This document shows, piece after piece, positions 52,945-61,400 of a stretch of DNA of 61,811 nt. Position numbers and translations under genes: made by a program. Position 1 is the stretch's first letter. Every line of letters starts with the position of its first letter. The notes beneath the pieces are model-generated. The model made no database searches and was not told the origin of the DNA. It saw only the letters and a list, made by a program, of their open reading frames with translations. Source of the stretch: Spirochaetota bacterium (GTDB lineage: Bacteria > Spirochaetota > UBA4802 > JAGODF01). The stretch is taken from positions 1-61,811 of the forward strand of contig JARKUF010000035.1 of the NCBI GenBank assembly GCA_029974015.1. The letters are read 5' to 3'.

Positions 52945-54477
52945 GTGCTGTTTTCGGGCCGGATGGCCATCCGTCCCGAAAACAGCAGACTGCGTTTTGG
53001 CGGATACCCTCAAGTGATACATCCTGCGTCGCGCATCCTGTCCGGCCTGTTTGCACCGGGAATTGAAAAATTTCTTGAACGGCTCTGGGACGTCCCCGCC
53101 GTCGCTGTCACGCCCATCGCCGTGTCGGAGCGCCTTCCCGGCCCTCCGGATATGCTCATCGAAATAACAATCGCCGCCGGAGGCGCGAAAAGCGCGGCGC
53201 TCCTCGCCTTTTCGGGAAGCGCCGTGGAGGAGCATGACGGCCTCATCGGCGACTACACGGCGGCGCTTTCAAAAGAACTTCCCGTGCGCCTGGGGGCCCT
53301 CTTGCGGCGGGGAATGCCTATATCTGCCTCCCTTCATCGCGGGCCTTTCCCGGGCCCAATTAAAGAGAAGCACGCCCTGCTGCGCTTCATTCCTCCCGGC
53401 CCGGGGGAAAAGTCCAGCGCCTTTCTCGCGATACCGTGTTCACTCTTCGGGAGGCTCGACGCGTCCCTTGCCTCTTGTAATGATGCCGGGTCCTTTGAGA
53501 GAGCGCTCATTGGATACCTCGGGGAACCAGGAAGGTTTTTTCCCGAGCTGGGGCTGGTCCTGGGGCTTTTCAGCGACAGGGAGCTCCAGGGGCTTGTCAT
53601 GGAGCTTCGTCAGAGCAGACTTTTATCGGTGTACCAGCTCTGCCTCATGGTGCGGGCCTTCCCGGACCATGCCCTGAAGGTGAAGCGATGCCTTTCTGAG
53701 ACCGCGGCGCGGGACGTAGCCGCCATGCTGAGGGAGCTTGAATCGCGCAATGCGCTGGGGGGGCGCGACCTGGCCGGGGGCGTGTATTCCGTTGAGGAAG
53801 CGATTTACCGCCTCTTGAAAGGAAATCCGTCCTTCAGATACGCTTCTCTGCTTAAAGAAGTGGGCGAGATGATTTCGGCGGCGTCGCGGCTTGAACTTTT
53901 TATGTCAAAGGATTTCTCGGCATGGCTTGCCCTGATGGAGGAGGATTCGCTTCTTTATAATGTGCTGTCCTCCTCCCGGGAGAAGGACCTGGCCCTCTCG
54001 TTTTCGGGGGACCTGCCGGGGCGGGGGGAGCTTCTCCGCGGAAGCCTGTCCTCAAGGAGGGTAGATGAAATCCTGGCCCTGTCGGAAGGGCCGTCGACCC
54101 TGGATGAGCGCATCGAGGCGAGAATGCGCCTCATCAATGAGTACCGAGCCCGGAGGATTAGAAAGAGAAACTGGGGGGCGGAAAGCTTCGATTATCTTCT
54201 GAGGGGAATTAACGCCCCGGGGGACTGCAGGCGGGTCCTTCTGGAAATTGGCTGGTTTGCCCTCTCCACGGCCCTGAAGGGGACGAAGATGAAGCTCTCC
54301 CGGGACTTCCTGAGGCATCTTCCCGATCCGGCCAGGTGGCTCATAGAGGACGTCCTGCGGGGAGCGGTAAACCCCGGCATCATCCATGGGGAGCTCCAGG
54401 TCCGGGCGGCGAGGAAGCTCTGCGTGGAGGCTGTCCTCTCGCTCTGGGAGGACGGGAGCATCGCCGTGGCTATGTGA
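52945..54477 (+). CDS. Uncharacterised 500-residue protein
   Basis: 510 aa from GTG 52945, or 504 from ATG 52963 inside the hairpin. No signal peptide. The N-terminal part (about 40-170) is mixed alpha/beta; residues about 200-290 and 400-500 are helical with Arg/Leu-rich repeats such as ERALIGYLGEPGRF and RMRLINEYRARRIRKRNWG. I do not recognise the family; the helical part faintly recalls FliG-like bundles but lacks the signature motifs. It follows the SDR gene by 15-33 bp and precedes a nucleotidyltransferase. Confidence 0.65.
   Translation: MLFSGRMAIRPENSRLRFGGYPQVIHPASRILSGLFAPGIEKFLERLWDVPAVAVTPIAVSERLPGPPDMLIEITIAAGGAKSAALLAFSGSAVEEHDGLIGDYTAALSKELPVRLGALLRRGMPISASLHRGPFPGPIKEKHALLRFIPPGPGEKSSAFLAIPCSLFGRLDASLASCNDAGSFERALIGYLGEPGRFFPELGLVLGLFSDRELQGLVMELRQSRLLSVYQLCLMVRAFPDHALKVKRCLSETAARDVAAMLRELESRNALGGRDLAGGVYSVEEAIYRLLKGNPSFRYASLLKEVGEMISAASRLELFMSKDFSAWLALMEEDSLLYNVLSSSREKDLALSFSGDLPGRGELLRGSLSSRRVDEILALSEGPSTLDERIEARMRLINEYRARRIRKRNWGAESFDYLLRGINAPGDCRRVLLEIGWFALSTALKGTKMKLSRDFLRHLPDPARWLIEDVLRGAVNPGIIHGELQVRAARKLCVEAVLSLWEDGSIAVAM
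52947..52986 (+). promoter_or_regulatory. 40-nt near-perfect hairpin over the start of the 510-aa gene
   Basis: GCTGTTTTCGGG pairs with CCCGAAAACAGC, and the interior GGATGGCCATCC is itself a palindrome, so the stem is about 20 bp with one mismatch. The ATG at 52963 is buried in it. It may end transcription of the SDR gene or hide the start codon of the next gene. Confidence 0.5.
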
Positions 54478-54626
54478 TATCAGGCGGGAGGGCCGCTGCG
54501 CCCTTATGCGAAGAATATGGCCGATATCCCGGGCCAACAACGCCGCGGGGGCGAAAAATAAGTTGAAATAATCGGTTGCGGCGTGGGAAGCTGTTTTATA
54601 CATAAAGGCAACCCGGAAGGTATGCA

Positions 54627-55631
54627 ATGCCCCTGAATGAGCAGAAAAAACCCCTTGCCCTCATCCTGGCGGGATACGACAAGCCCGACAGGAGAACCAT
54701 GATCAAAAGAAAAAAACAGATCATCGAAGCCTACGACGGCGACGAAATTTTCATCGGAAAGAACAAATTTCTACAAGACCTGGCGGGGAAGCCCGTAATT
54801 CAATACATTCTCGACGCGGTCTACGCCGCCCGAAAAAACGGCGCTCCACTTTACGAAAAAATCTATATCTATAACGATATTCAAAATTTTACAGAGGTTA
54901 TTGACACAGGTCGTTACGATAATCTTGAAATTAAACAGATGAAAAAGTCTGTGGGCGGACACTGGAAGGATTTTTATTTCAATTATGTGGAATACGGCCG
55001 CCGTGTGGATATATTCTTCGGAGACACTCCCCGCATTACTCCGGAGGACGTGGAATGGATCAATGGCGAATATGACAGGATCCTTGGAAAGGTGAAGGAT
55101 TACCGGGGAGTGCCGGCCCATGTGACTTTCAGCATCGTTGAATACGATGACATAAAGGACGACACCTGGCTGCCCCACCGTATCAAAGTTATCAAGCACG
55201 GACAGAACAAAGGGAAGCTAAAGGCCTTTGTCGGTTTTGAGAACTTCCAGGGCAGGGTGGGAAATTCAAGCGCCATCATCAAGCACGAGTCCCTGGACCG
55301 GGTCATTGACCGGGAGGTTGTTAATTTTTTCTATAATCTTCGAAAAGCCCTTACCCCCAATATTTTTTCGAAAATCCTCTATCACCTCTGGAAATCGAAG
55401 AATTTCCACGTTATACGGCAGGTGAAGAGGAAGTGCCTAAACGAGGAACATTTTTACCGCTCGGTCATAGACGTCACCGAGGTGGTATACAAAATGGACC
55501 TGTCGAACTTTGGAGGCTATCTTTTTCACATAAAAAAGAACGCCGCAAGGTGGGAAAACGATATCGACGGGCCTAAAGACCTCGAGGCCTTCCGCGCCCG
55601 GATGAGTGCATCTTCCTCAAAACAACTTTAG
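54627..55631 (+). CDS. Nucleotidyltransferase-like protein (NTP-transferase fold)
   Basis: 334 aa. The N-terminus LALILAGYDKP and KFLQDLAGKPVIQYILDAV correspond to the opening of MobA/GlmU-like NTP transferases, with a changed glycine loop (the usual LAGGxGxR is LAGYDKPDRR). A metal-binding Asp could be in RVDIFFGDTPRIT. The C-terminal 130 residues are basic and not recognised. GGAAGG precedes the ATG. Sugar- or lipid-precursor nucleotidyl transfer is plausible. Confidence 0.65.
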   Translation: MPLNEQKKPLALILAGYDKPDRRTMIKRKKQIIEAYDGDEIFIGKNKFLQDLAGKPVIQYILDAVYAARKNGAPLYEKIYIYNDIQNFTEVIDTGRYDNLEIKQMKKSVGGHWKDFYFNYVEYGRRVDIFFGDTPRITPEDVEWINGEYDRILGKVKDYRGVPAHVTFSIVEYDDIKDDTWLPHRIKVIKHGQNKGKLKAFVGFENFQGRVGNSSAIIKHESLDRVIDREVVNFFYNLRKALTPNIFSKILYHLWKSKNFHVIRQVKRKCLNEEHFYRSVIDVTEVVYKMDLSNFGGYLFHIKKNAARWENDIDGPKDLEAFRARMSASSSKQL

Positions 55632-56099
55632 CACCACCATTGTGATATTGATAACAATAAAAGCGACTCCAATGGCCCAGGCGAGTGTCGAAAAACGTTT
55701 GTCCATGTGATGGATCAGGTCATCAAAGCGCTTATCGACCGCTTCAAACCTTTTGTCCATATTATGAATCAGGTCGTCAAAGCGTTTGTCCATGGCTTCA
55801 AAGCGTTTTTCGCTTGCCGCAAAGCCGGCGTTCATTGCATCAATTGCCCGGGTGATATCTGCGTGCTGCTGGTCCATGCGGATTGAGTGCTCGCTGAGGC
55901 GAATTTCGTGGTCGCCCCATCGGGCGAAGCCGCTGTAGAGGATGTCCGCGAATTCGATGATTTTCTCATCGCTCTGCGTTTTTACTGTGTCCCGGATTAC
56001 CCCGGTTAGCACGGATTTCGGTATCATGCCGCCATTTTCCTTCCAGAGCCGTATTTCCTTTTCCATAAGATACTCTTTTCCCGCTTTCTTTTCAAGCAT
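55617..56099 (-). CDS. Coiled-coil protein with C-terminal membrane anchor (DUF1640-like)
   Basis: 160 aa. An N-terminal helical segment is followed by repeats of a DKRFDDLIHHMDKRFEAV unit (about 99-137), a coiled-coil heptad pattern, and a C-terminal membrane helix (about 139-157). A second ATG at 56066 is also possible. It overlaps the convergent nucleotidyltransferase by 15 bp. Similar proteins occur widely next to mobile or toxin-type genes with unknown role. Confidence 0.7.
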   Translation of the reverse strand: MLEKKAGKEYLMEKEIRLWKENGGMIPKSVLTGVIRDTVKTQSDEKIIEFADILYSGFARWGDHEIRLSEHSIRMDQQHADITRAIDAMNAGFAASEKRFEAMDKRFDDLIHNMDKRFEAVDKRFDDLIHHMDKRFSTLAWAIGVAFIVINITMVVLKLF

Positions 56100-56109
56100 T
56101 ATTCTCTAC

Positions 56110-56206
56110 AGGCAACCTCTAATAATCAGGGAAAACCTGGGTTCTTAGTATGCCGGTAGTTGCAATTTATGGGAGCCTCAAAAATTTATTTTTTTTAGAG
56201 GTTCCC
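56110..56206 (+). repeat. AGGCAACCT-family element with shortened GC hairpin
   Basis: 97 bp. Left end AGGCAACCTCTAATAATC, minimal hairpin CAGG GAAAA CCTG in place of the long GC stem, GCCGGTAGTTGCAATTTATG, then the AT hairpin GGGAGCCTC / GAGGTTCCC (56171-56206). It lies just upstream of the coiled-coil gene. A further degenerate hairpin remnant follows at about 56273-56312. Confidence 0.7.
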
Positions 56207-56323
56207 TTTATTACGTATACGTAATTGTGGGAGGAGTAATGGGAAAATTTTTCATGTAACTTCTAAAACTCAAGTTTACCAGCCCGCAGAAGGCAGGCAG
56301 TTAAACGTAGTTTTTGTGACTTA

Positions 56324-56620
56324 ATGATAAAGCCAAAGGATCTTCAACTCTTGTTGTTTTGTCGTTCCCTGTGTAGGGAAATCTGCAGGACGGCCGGATG
56401 TGAAAAAACTGCTTGTACGGGCGTAACGGGGGTCTATCCATGGCGGCATGGCCAGACCACGCCAAATAAAAAATCCGAGGATAGACTGGCGTTGCTTACA
56501 CAGGAGCTGCTGCGCCATTCTCCCATGAGCTGTAAGCTTTACGTTCTCTGCGACAGACAGAGAAACCGGTTGAAGGTGCTTTACCGTGAGCTGAATGGGC
56601 TGTTCAGCTCATGTAAAACT
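56324..56620 (+). pseudogene. IS66-type TnpB remnant
   Basis: The frame contains SEDRLALLTQELLRHSPM and KLYVLCDRQRNRLKVLYREL, which align with the IS66 orf2 (TnpB) core (…RKGxDGLAxLV… and …FVFCNRRRDRIKILYWD…). The upstream part is scrambled and there is no proper start or neighbouring TnpC. A decayed fragment beside the repeat cluster. Confidence 0.45.
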
Positions 56621-57338
56621 TCCGCTTTTTTTCCGGGAACTTTTCGATGGCGTATCTGAGCATGGTGCGGGGCATGTCGCGGAAGTGCTCTTTCAGGAAT
56701 AATTCTTCCGCATTCATGTCCACTTTGCCCACTTCGCGGAGCATCCATCCTACGGCCTTGTGCATCAGGTCGTGTTCATCATTCAGGAGAAGTACGGCCA
56801 ACGCAAGAATGTCGGTGAAATCGCCGCGCTTGATGGATGGATATGTGGAAAGGACCGCCACACGGCGCTCCCAGAGGTCCTTCGACCGGGCGAGCCGGTA
56901 GAGGACCTTCCGGTCACCGGGCTTTTCCAGCAGATGTTCCCCTAAAATTTTGGGGGCCGAGAGATCGACCAGGTCCCAGTTGTTGATGCTCCGGAGGCTG
57001 GAGAGGTAAAACCGGCATATGCGCTCCCGCGCCTTTTCGTCTCCACGCCGGTATTGTTCCACGAGGATGAGGGCCCCCGTGAGACGGCATTCGTGTACAG
57101 GGTCGCCGAGGAGTAGCCCGATTTCCTCTTCGGATAGCGCGAGGCCGGCTATGGCCACGGCCCTCTGGGCCGGAACTTTGACGCCAATAAAAATATCGCC
57201 TTCTCCATATTCTCCTTTGCCGGTTTTAAAGAACCTGGAAAGGATTGCCGCCTGTTTCGCGTCGGCTATACGCATTAGTTCACCGCGGACTTCCTTCGCG
57301 GCTGTAAAAGAAAGGGGTTTCTTTTTTTTCCCGGTCAT
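56604..57338 (-). CDS. AlkD-family DNA alkylation repair protein
   Basis: 244 aa of HEAT-like helical repeats. AlkD landmarks: FKTGKGEYGEGDIFIGVKVP near the N-terminus, NNWDLVDLSAPKILG (the Trp-Asp catalytic region) and DLWERRVAVLSTYPSIKRGD, ending HDLMHKAVGWMLREVGK. Removes bulky alkylated bases without base flipping. Its stop side is next to the IS66 remnant; its start overlaps the upstream gene stop by 4 nt (ATGA). Confidence 0.9.
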   Translation of the reverse strand: MTGKKKKPLSFTAAKEVRGELMRIADAKQAAILSRFFKTGKGEYGEGDIFIGVKVPAQRAVAIAGLALSEEEIGLLLGDPVHECRLTGALILVEQYRRGDEKARERICRFYLSSLRSINNWDLVDLSAPKILGEHLLEKPGDRKVLYRLARSKDLWERRVAVLSTYPSIKRGDFTDILALAVLLLNDEHDLMHKAVGWMLREVGKVDMNAEELFLKEHFRDMPRTMLRYAIEKFPEKKRKFYMS

Positions 57339-59185
57339 GTGAGGTCGTACTCCACCTTAATCGCGTCCTCGTCGGTGCGCATCGACGGTCTCACCGGGGC
57401 CCTTTCGAAAACGGCGAGCATTTTTTTATTGCGCGGGAGCACGTCCGCCGTGAGTTTTTGTATGCCCCGTTCGCGCGCAATTCGGATGAGATACTCAAGC
57501 ATGAATGACCCTATCCCCTTTCCCTGGCAGTCCTCGTCGACGAGGAAGGCCATGTCGTATTCCGACGCGCCGGGATAGGCGGTGAAGCGCGCCTCGGCTA
57601 CAATCCGCTCAGTGTTTCCTCTCTGGTAAATGGCCACGAGGGAGAGGCTGTGCCTGTAATCAATGCTCACATATTTCTGCATGTTTTTGTGGGGCATGGT
57701 CCTCAAGTTGGTGAAGTATCTCAGGTATTTTGCCTCGTCGGAAAAGCTGTAGAAGAGCCTGCGCATCATCTCCTCGTCCGAAGGTTTGATGGGGCGGATA
57801 TACAGTTCAAGCCCCTCCTTGAAGGTTTTTCGCGTCTCGTACTCCGGAGGGTAATTCACCGCCGAGGCTGTGACGTAGATCTGGTCAGGGTAGAGGTACC
57901 CCGCCGCCTTCGCCTCTTCGAGGAGAGCGTCCCGATGGTCGGGGTGGGCTATATCGATGAGGGCCAGGGCCCGGTCGCGCAGGGTCTTGCCAAAGAGGTT
58001 CGCCACGCCGAACTCTGTTACGACGTATCGCACAACCCCCAGGGTGGAGCGGAGCCGGGCGCTTTCGCGGCTGTGTGAAGCTACGATATTGCTGTTTCCC
58101 TCGCTGTCGATGGAGCGGAGGGCATAGATAACGCGGCCGTTCCCCGAGAAGGCGGTGCCCACGGCGAAGTTGAACTTGCTCTCGTATCCCGAGATGAGGT
58201 CATCGCCGGAGCGGAAGATAACAGAGGCGGCGGTGAGGTCAATCTTCTCAACGTTCATTATGCTGATGAGGTTGGGGATCTCCCTCATCCGATACGGATC
58301 CGCAAGCCTGGCCGCGGGATAAAAACCGAAAAGCTGGTTGTTTCTCACGTAGTCATACAGACGGCGTGTTCCGTAGCAGTAGCTTGTGGTGACCTGGCCT
58401 CCCCTTTCCCTCTCCCTGTCCAGTGAAACAGCGCCGCTTTCGATGAGGTCGATAACCCAGTCTGAGACGACATTGGTGTAGATGCCAAGCCTCTTTTTTC
58501 CTTTCAGGTGCGACGCCACGGCATCGAAGGCCCTTCCGGCGTGGAGCACCAGAGTGGACCCGTCCTGGATAAGGTTGGAGATATGCCAGCCGATCCTGTC
58601 GAGCTCCGGTCCCCAGGGGGTGATGGCCCTTTCCGGAAGAGGGTCGTCGCTTTCGATGATGTGGTGGACCTGGGCGCAGTGTATGGAAGTTTCGCCAAAG
58701 GTGGCCGGGACGTTCGGGTTCACCTCGGCTATAACCAGGGGCGCTTTTTTCAGGACGATATGGGCCACGTCCACGGCGATGCCGAGGTTAAGATAGCCGC
58801 GCTCGTCCGGAGGCGAAGTGGTGATGATGGCTACGTCGACGGGAAGGGTCCCTGAGGAAAAGATGAAAGGTATTTCAAGCTGGTTGGAAGGAATCGAGTC
58901 GTAACGGTCACGGCAAGTCCCTTCCGGGGGTATTTCCCCTGTGCGGAAGGTGATGAGGCGGTAATTTGCGTATTCGCAGGAGTCCGGGGGAAGCAATCCG
59001 GACGAAGAGAAAAGCTGGACGAATTCGAGATCGTAGGAGGCGAGGCGTCCTGAGTTGAGGATCTCCCGGAATGCCCGGATCGGCGTGGTCCCGCTGGAAA
59101 GAAAAATCCTGTTTCCCGGCTTGATGAGGTCCGGGAGCGAAGAAGGGTCTATCTTTTTGGCTTCGTATGTTTCCCTGGTGAACAT
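57335..59185 (-). CDS. Acetyl-CoA hydrolase/transferase fused to a GNAT domain
   Basis: 616 aa. Residues 1-430 are a class I acetyl-CoA hydrolase/CoA-transferase (PDLIKPGNRIFLSSGTTPIR; VAIITTSPPDERGYLNLG; VRYVVTEFGVANLFGKTLRD with the acidic segment). Residues about 450-616 are a GNAT acetyltransferase (YIRPIKPSDEEMMRRLFYSF; acetyl-CoA loop EDCQGKGIGSFMLEYL). Such fusions may link CoA-ester metabolism to protein acetylation. Coupled to the AlkD gene. Confidence 0.88.
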   Translation of the reverse strand: MFTRETYEAKKIDPSSLPDLIKPGNRIFLSSGTTPIRAFREILNSGRLASYDLEFVQLFSSSGLLPPDSCEYANYRLITFRTGEIPPEGTCRDRYDSIPSNQLEIPFIFSSGTLPVDVAIITTSPPDERGYLNLGIAVDVAHIVLKKAPLVIAEVNPNVPATFGETSIHCAQVHHIIESDDPLPERAITPWGPELDRIGWHISNLIQDGSTLVLHAGRAFDAVASHLKGKKRLGIYTNVVSDWVIDLIESGAVSLDRERERGGQVTTSYCYGTRRLYDYVRNNQLFGFYPAARLADPYRMREIPNLISIMNVEKIDLTAASVIFRSGDDLISGYESKFNFAVGTAFSGNGRVIYALRSIDSEGNSNIVASHSRESARLRSTLGVVRYVVTEFGVANLFGKTLRDRALALIDIAHPDHRDALLEEAKAAGYLYPDQIYVTASAVNYPPEYETRKTFKEGLELYIRPIKPSDEEMMRRLFYSFSDEAKYLRYFTNLRTMPHKNMQKYVSIDYRHSLSLVAIYQRGNTERIVAEARFTAYPGASEYDMAFLVDEDCQGKGIGSFMLEYLIRIARERGIQKLTADVLPRNKKMLAVFERAPVRPSMRTDEDAIKVEYDLT

Positions 59186-59579
59186 GGGGCCCTCCCGCGC
59201 CCTGCACGATTTTTTTTGGCCGGAAATCTCCGGGCGGGGCGTTTCAGAGAGCAGTCAAGCAGGGCCCGCGATTTTAATCAATTAAATAAAAAAAAGATTG
59301 CTTTTCGAAAATATCTGCAGTATGAATAAATACAGGAAATCTCAAGAATCAGGATTTCCCGCCCGCCAAAGGCGAGGGAAATCCTGATCCATAGAAGTGG
59401 CAATCTCAAATAATTAAGTTTACCCGCCAGCCGAAGGCAAGCGGGTAAACCTGAGTGCTGAGCATGTTAGCAGTTACAATTCATGCGATACCTCAAAAAT
59501 TTATTTTTTAAGGTCTCACATGGGTTTTAGTGACCGCCCTTAAATATACCGGGAAATGCGAATCGGAGGACAAACAGCC
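59186..59579. other. Upstream region filled with two palindromic elements
   Basis: No gene. It holds a stand-alone hairpin ATCAGGATTTCCC / GGGAAATCCTGAT (59348-59388) followed immediately by an AGGCAACCT-family copy, then the ribosome-binding region of the ABM gene. Confidence 0.55.
59398..59519 (+). repeat. AGGCAACCT-family element, diverged copy
   Basis: 122 bp from TGGCAATCTCAAATAATT to AAGGTCTCAC. GC hairpin GTTTACCCGC (59418-59427) / GCGGGTAAAC (59441-59450); centre GTTAGCAGTTACAATTCATG; AT part CCTCAAAAATTTATTTTTTA. Same order of parts as the 49031 copy. Confidence 0.7.
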
Positions 59580-59891
59580 ATGCTTGTAACGACGGTGGAA
59601 ATTCGGGTCAAAAGCGAATATATCGAAGAATTTATCCACGCGACCCTTGAAAACTACGAAGACTCAATCCGGGAACCCGGAAACCTTCGCTTTGACGTTT
59701 TACAGAGCGTGGACGACCCGGCCCGTTTTACCCTCTACGAAGCCTATGAGAGCGAAGAGGCGGCGGGGGCCCACAAACAGACGGAACATTACGCACGGTG
59801 GCGCGACACCGTGGCCCCCTGGATGGAAAAGCCCCGGGTGGGTACGCCGCACCGCGTCATTGCGCCGGTGGAAAGGAAACAATGGAAATGA
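59580..59891 (+). CDS. ABM-domain monooxygenase-like protein (YgiN/LsrG type)
   Basis: 103 aa from ATG 59580 (GGAGG upstream). Dimeric ferredoxin-like fold of the antibiotic biosynthesis monooxygenase family: VTTVEIRVKSEYIEEFIHAT, REPGNLRFDVLQSVDDP and FTLYEAYESEEAAGAHKQTE with the conserved HY near residue 78. Overlaps the following alcohol dehydrogenase by 10 nt, so the two are coupled; it may modify or isomerise a related substrate. Confidence 0.88.
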   Translation: MLVTTVEIRVKSEYIEEFIHATLENYEDSIREPGNLRFDVLQSVDDPARFTLYEAYESEEAAGAHKQTEHYARWRDTVAPWMEKPRVGTPHRVIAPVERKQWK

Positions 59892-61057
59892 TGCAGTTCT
59901 CCTTCTCCCGGGCGCCCTCCATACGGTTTGCGCCCGGCTCCGTTTCGGAGCTTCCGAAAATAGCCTCCCGTTTCGGGGGGCGCGCTCTCCTGGTGACCGG
60001 CGGACGGTCCCTCGAAGCTTCGGGGGCCCGGGGCCGCATTGTGAAGTCCCTCGTTGAAGGAGGCGTCTTTGTCGATACTATCTCCGTCTCCGGCGAGCCG
60101 TCGCCGGAGCTGGTGGACGATGCGGTGAAAGCCCACGCCGGGCGCGGCCTCGAAGTAGTGATCGCCGTGGGGGGAGGAAGCGTCATCGATGCGGGGAAGG
60201 CAATATCGGCCATGCTTCACCTCGGAGAACCCGTGGTGGAATACCTGGAAGCGGTGGGAACCAAAACGCACGATGGCGGGAAGCTCCCCTTTATAGCTAT
60301 TCCCACCACGGCGGGTACCGGGAGCGAGGCGACGAAAAACGCGGTGCTCAGCCGGACCGGCCCCGACGGGTTCAAGCGTTCTCTACGCCACGACAATCTG
60401 GTCCCTGATTTCGCCATCATCGATCCGGAGCTGATGGTAAGCTGTCCCCGGGAAGTAACCGCGGCAAGCGGCCTCGACGCCCTGACCCAGCTTATTGAGT
60501 CGTTCGTTTCCACCGGAGCATCGCCCTTAACGGATGCCCTGGCATTTAGCGGCCTGGAGAAAGTAAAGGAAAGCCTACTTCCCGCCTGTTCCTCCGGAAG
60601 CGCCGATGTTGCGCACCGGGGGGCCATGGCCTACGGGGCCCTCATGTCGGGGATCGCCCTGGCGAACGCCGGGCTCGGTGTGGTCCACGGCCTGGCGTCC
60701 CCCCTGGGTTCGATCTTCGGAATTCCACATGGCGTTGTCTGCGGCACCCTGCTTGCCGCGGCGGTGAAGGCCACGGTGAGGAAGATCATCGACGTGGACG
60801 ATGCCGCAGGCCTACGGAAGTACGCGCGCGTCGGCTCCCTTTTTACGGATTGCGATATTCGGGAAAAAGGCCAGTGCTGCGTGCGCCTCGTGGATCATCT
60901 GGAAGAGCTTGTGGACTCGCTGGAGATGCCGCCCCTGTCGAAATACGGAGTTCGTGAAGAGCATTTTGCCCGAATCATCGCCGAAGGTGGAAACAAGAAC
61001 AATCCGGTCCCCCTGGACAGGGAGGAGACCGCGGCGCTGCTTCGAAGCAGGCTTTAG
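59882..61057 (+). CDS. Iron-containing alcohol dehydrogenase family protein
   Basis: 391 aa from ATG 59882 (AAAGGA upstream). NAD-binding GGGSVIDAGKAI, TTAGTGSEATKNAV and the metal region. The canonical ligand sites read DALTQLIES (Asp kept, His replaced by Gln), HGLASPLG (usual AHPLG His is Ser) and IPHGVVCG (His kept), the pattern of a known subgroup of the family. An alcohol/aldehyde or hydroxy-acid oxidoreductase; substrate not readable. Partner of the ABM gene. Confidence 0.9.
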   Translation: MEMMQFSFSRAPSIRFAPGSVSELPKIASRFGGRALLVTGGRSLEASGARGRIVKSLVEGGVFVDTISVSGEPSPELVDDAVKAHAGRGLEVVIAVGGGSVIDAGKAISAMLHLGEPVVEYLEAVGTKTHDGGKLPFIAIPTTAGTGSEATKNAVLSRTGPDGFKRSLRHDNLVPDFAIIDPELMVSCPREVTAASGLDALTQLIESFVSTGASPLTDALAFSGLEKVKESLLPACSSGSADVAHRGAMAYGALMSGIALANAGLGVVHGLASPLGSIFGIPHGVVCGTLLAAAVKATVRKIIDVDDAAGLRKYARVGSLFTDCDIREKGQCCVRLVDHLEELVDSLEMPPLSKYGVREEHFARIIAEGGNKNNPVPLDREETAALLRSRL

Positions 61058-61130
61058 CTCCGATCCACACTCCTCCCACACGCTCGCTCAGGCGCCGCGC
61101 TTCGATACGGGCTGCGCCCTACTCAGCGTC

Positions 61131-61261
61131 CGCTAAGGGCTGTAGCCAGCGTAAGCCACATCCTGTGGCACGCTGGAGTACCGGACCTCCTGTCCGTAGT
61201 TGCGGGGGCATTTGCCACAGGGGAATTTGCAGTCGCATTTGTTTTCCGTGTGAGAACTTGC
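61131..61261 (+). repeat. Structured repeat, copy 2 (covarying hairpins)
   Basis: 131 bp matching 36035-36166 end to end. Main stem CCAGCGT (61146-61152) / ACGCTGG (61170-61176), same AAG/C internal loop, inner stem CCACA/TGTGG and TCC loop; second hairpin CGGAC...GTCCG. It lies between the alcohol dehydrogenase and the lipoprotein promoter. Confidence 0.75.
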
Positions 61262-61363
61262 ATTGAATTAAAAAACATTGAAATTTTACCACTATTTTAC
61301 ATCATGCAATTTTTAATAATCGGGTTTCCCCGCCTTCTACAATTCAGTTCAAGTGAAAAATAA

Positions 61364-61392
61364 TTGACAAAATAGAAATAAAGAACAATAAT
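61364..61392 (+). promoter_or_regulatory. Promoter of the terminal lipoprotein gene
   Basis: Perfect TTGACA (61364-61369), 17-bp spacer, AATAAT (61387-61392). Transcription would begin near 61399, just before the tetranucleotide repeat. Confidence 0.6.
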
Positions 61393-61400
61393 CAATGAAA

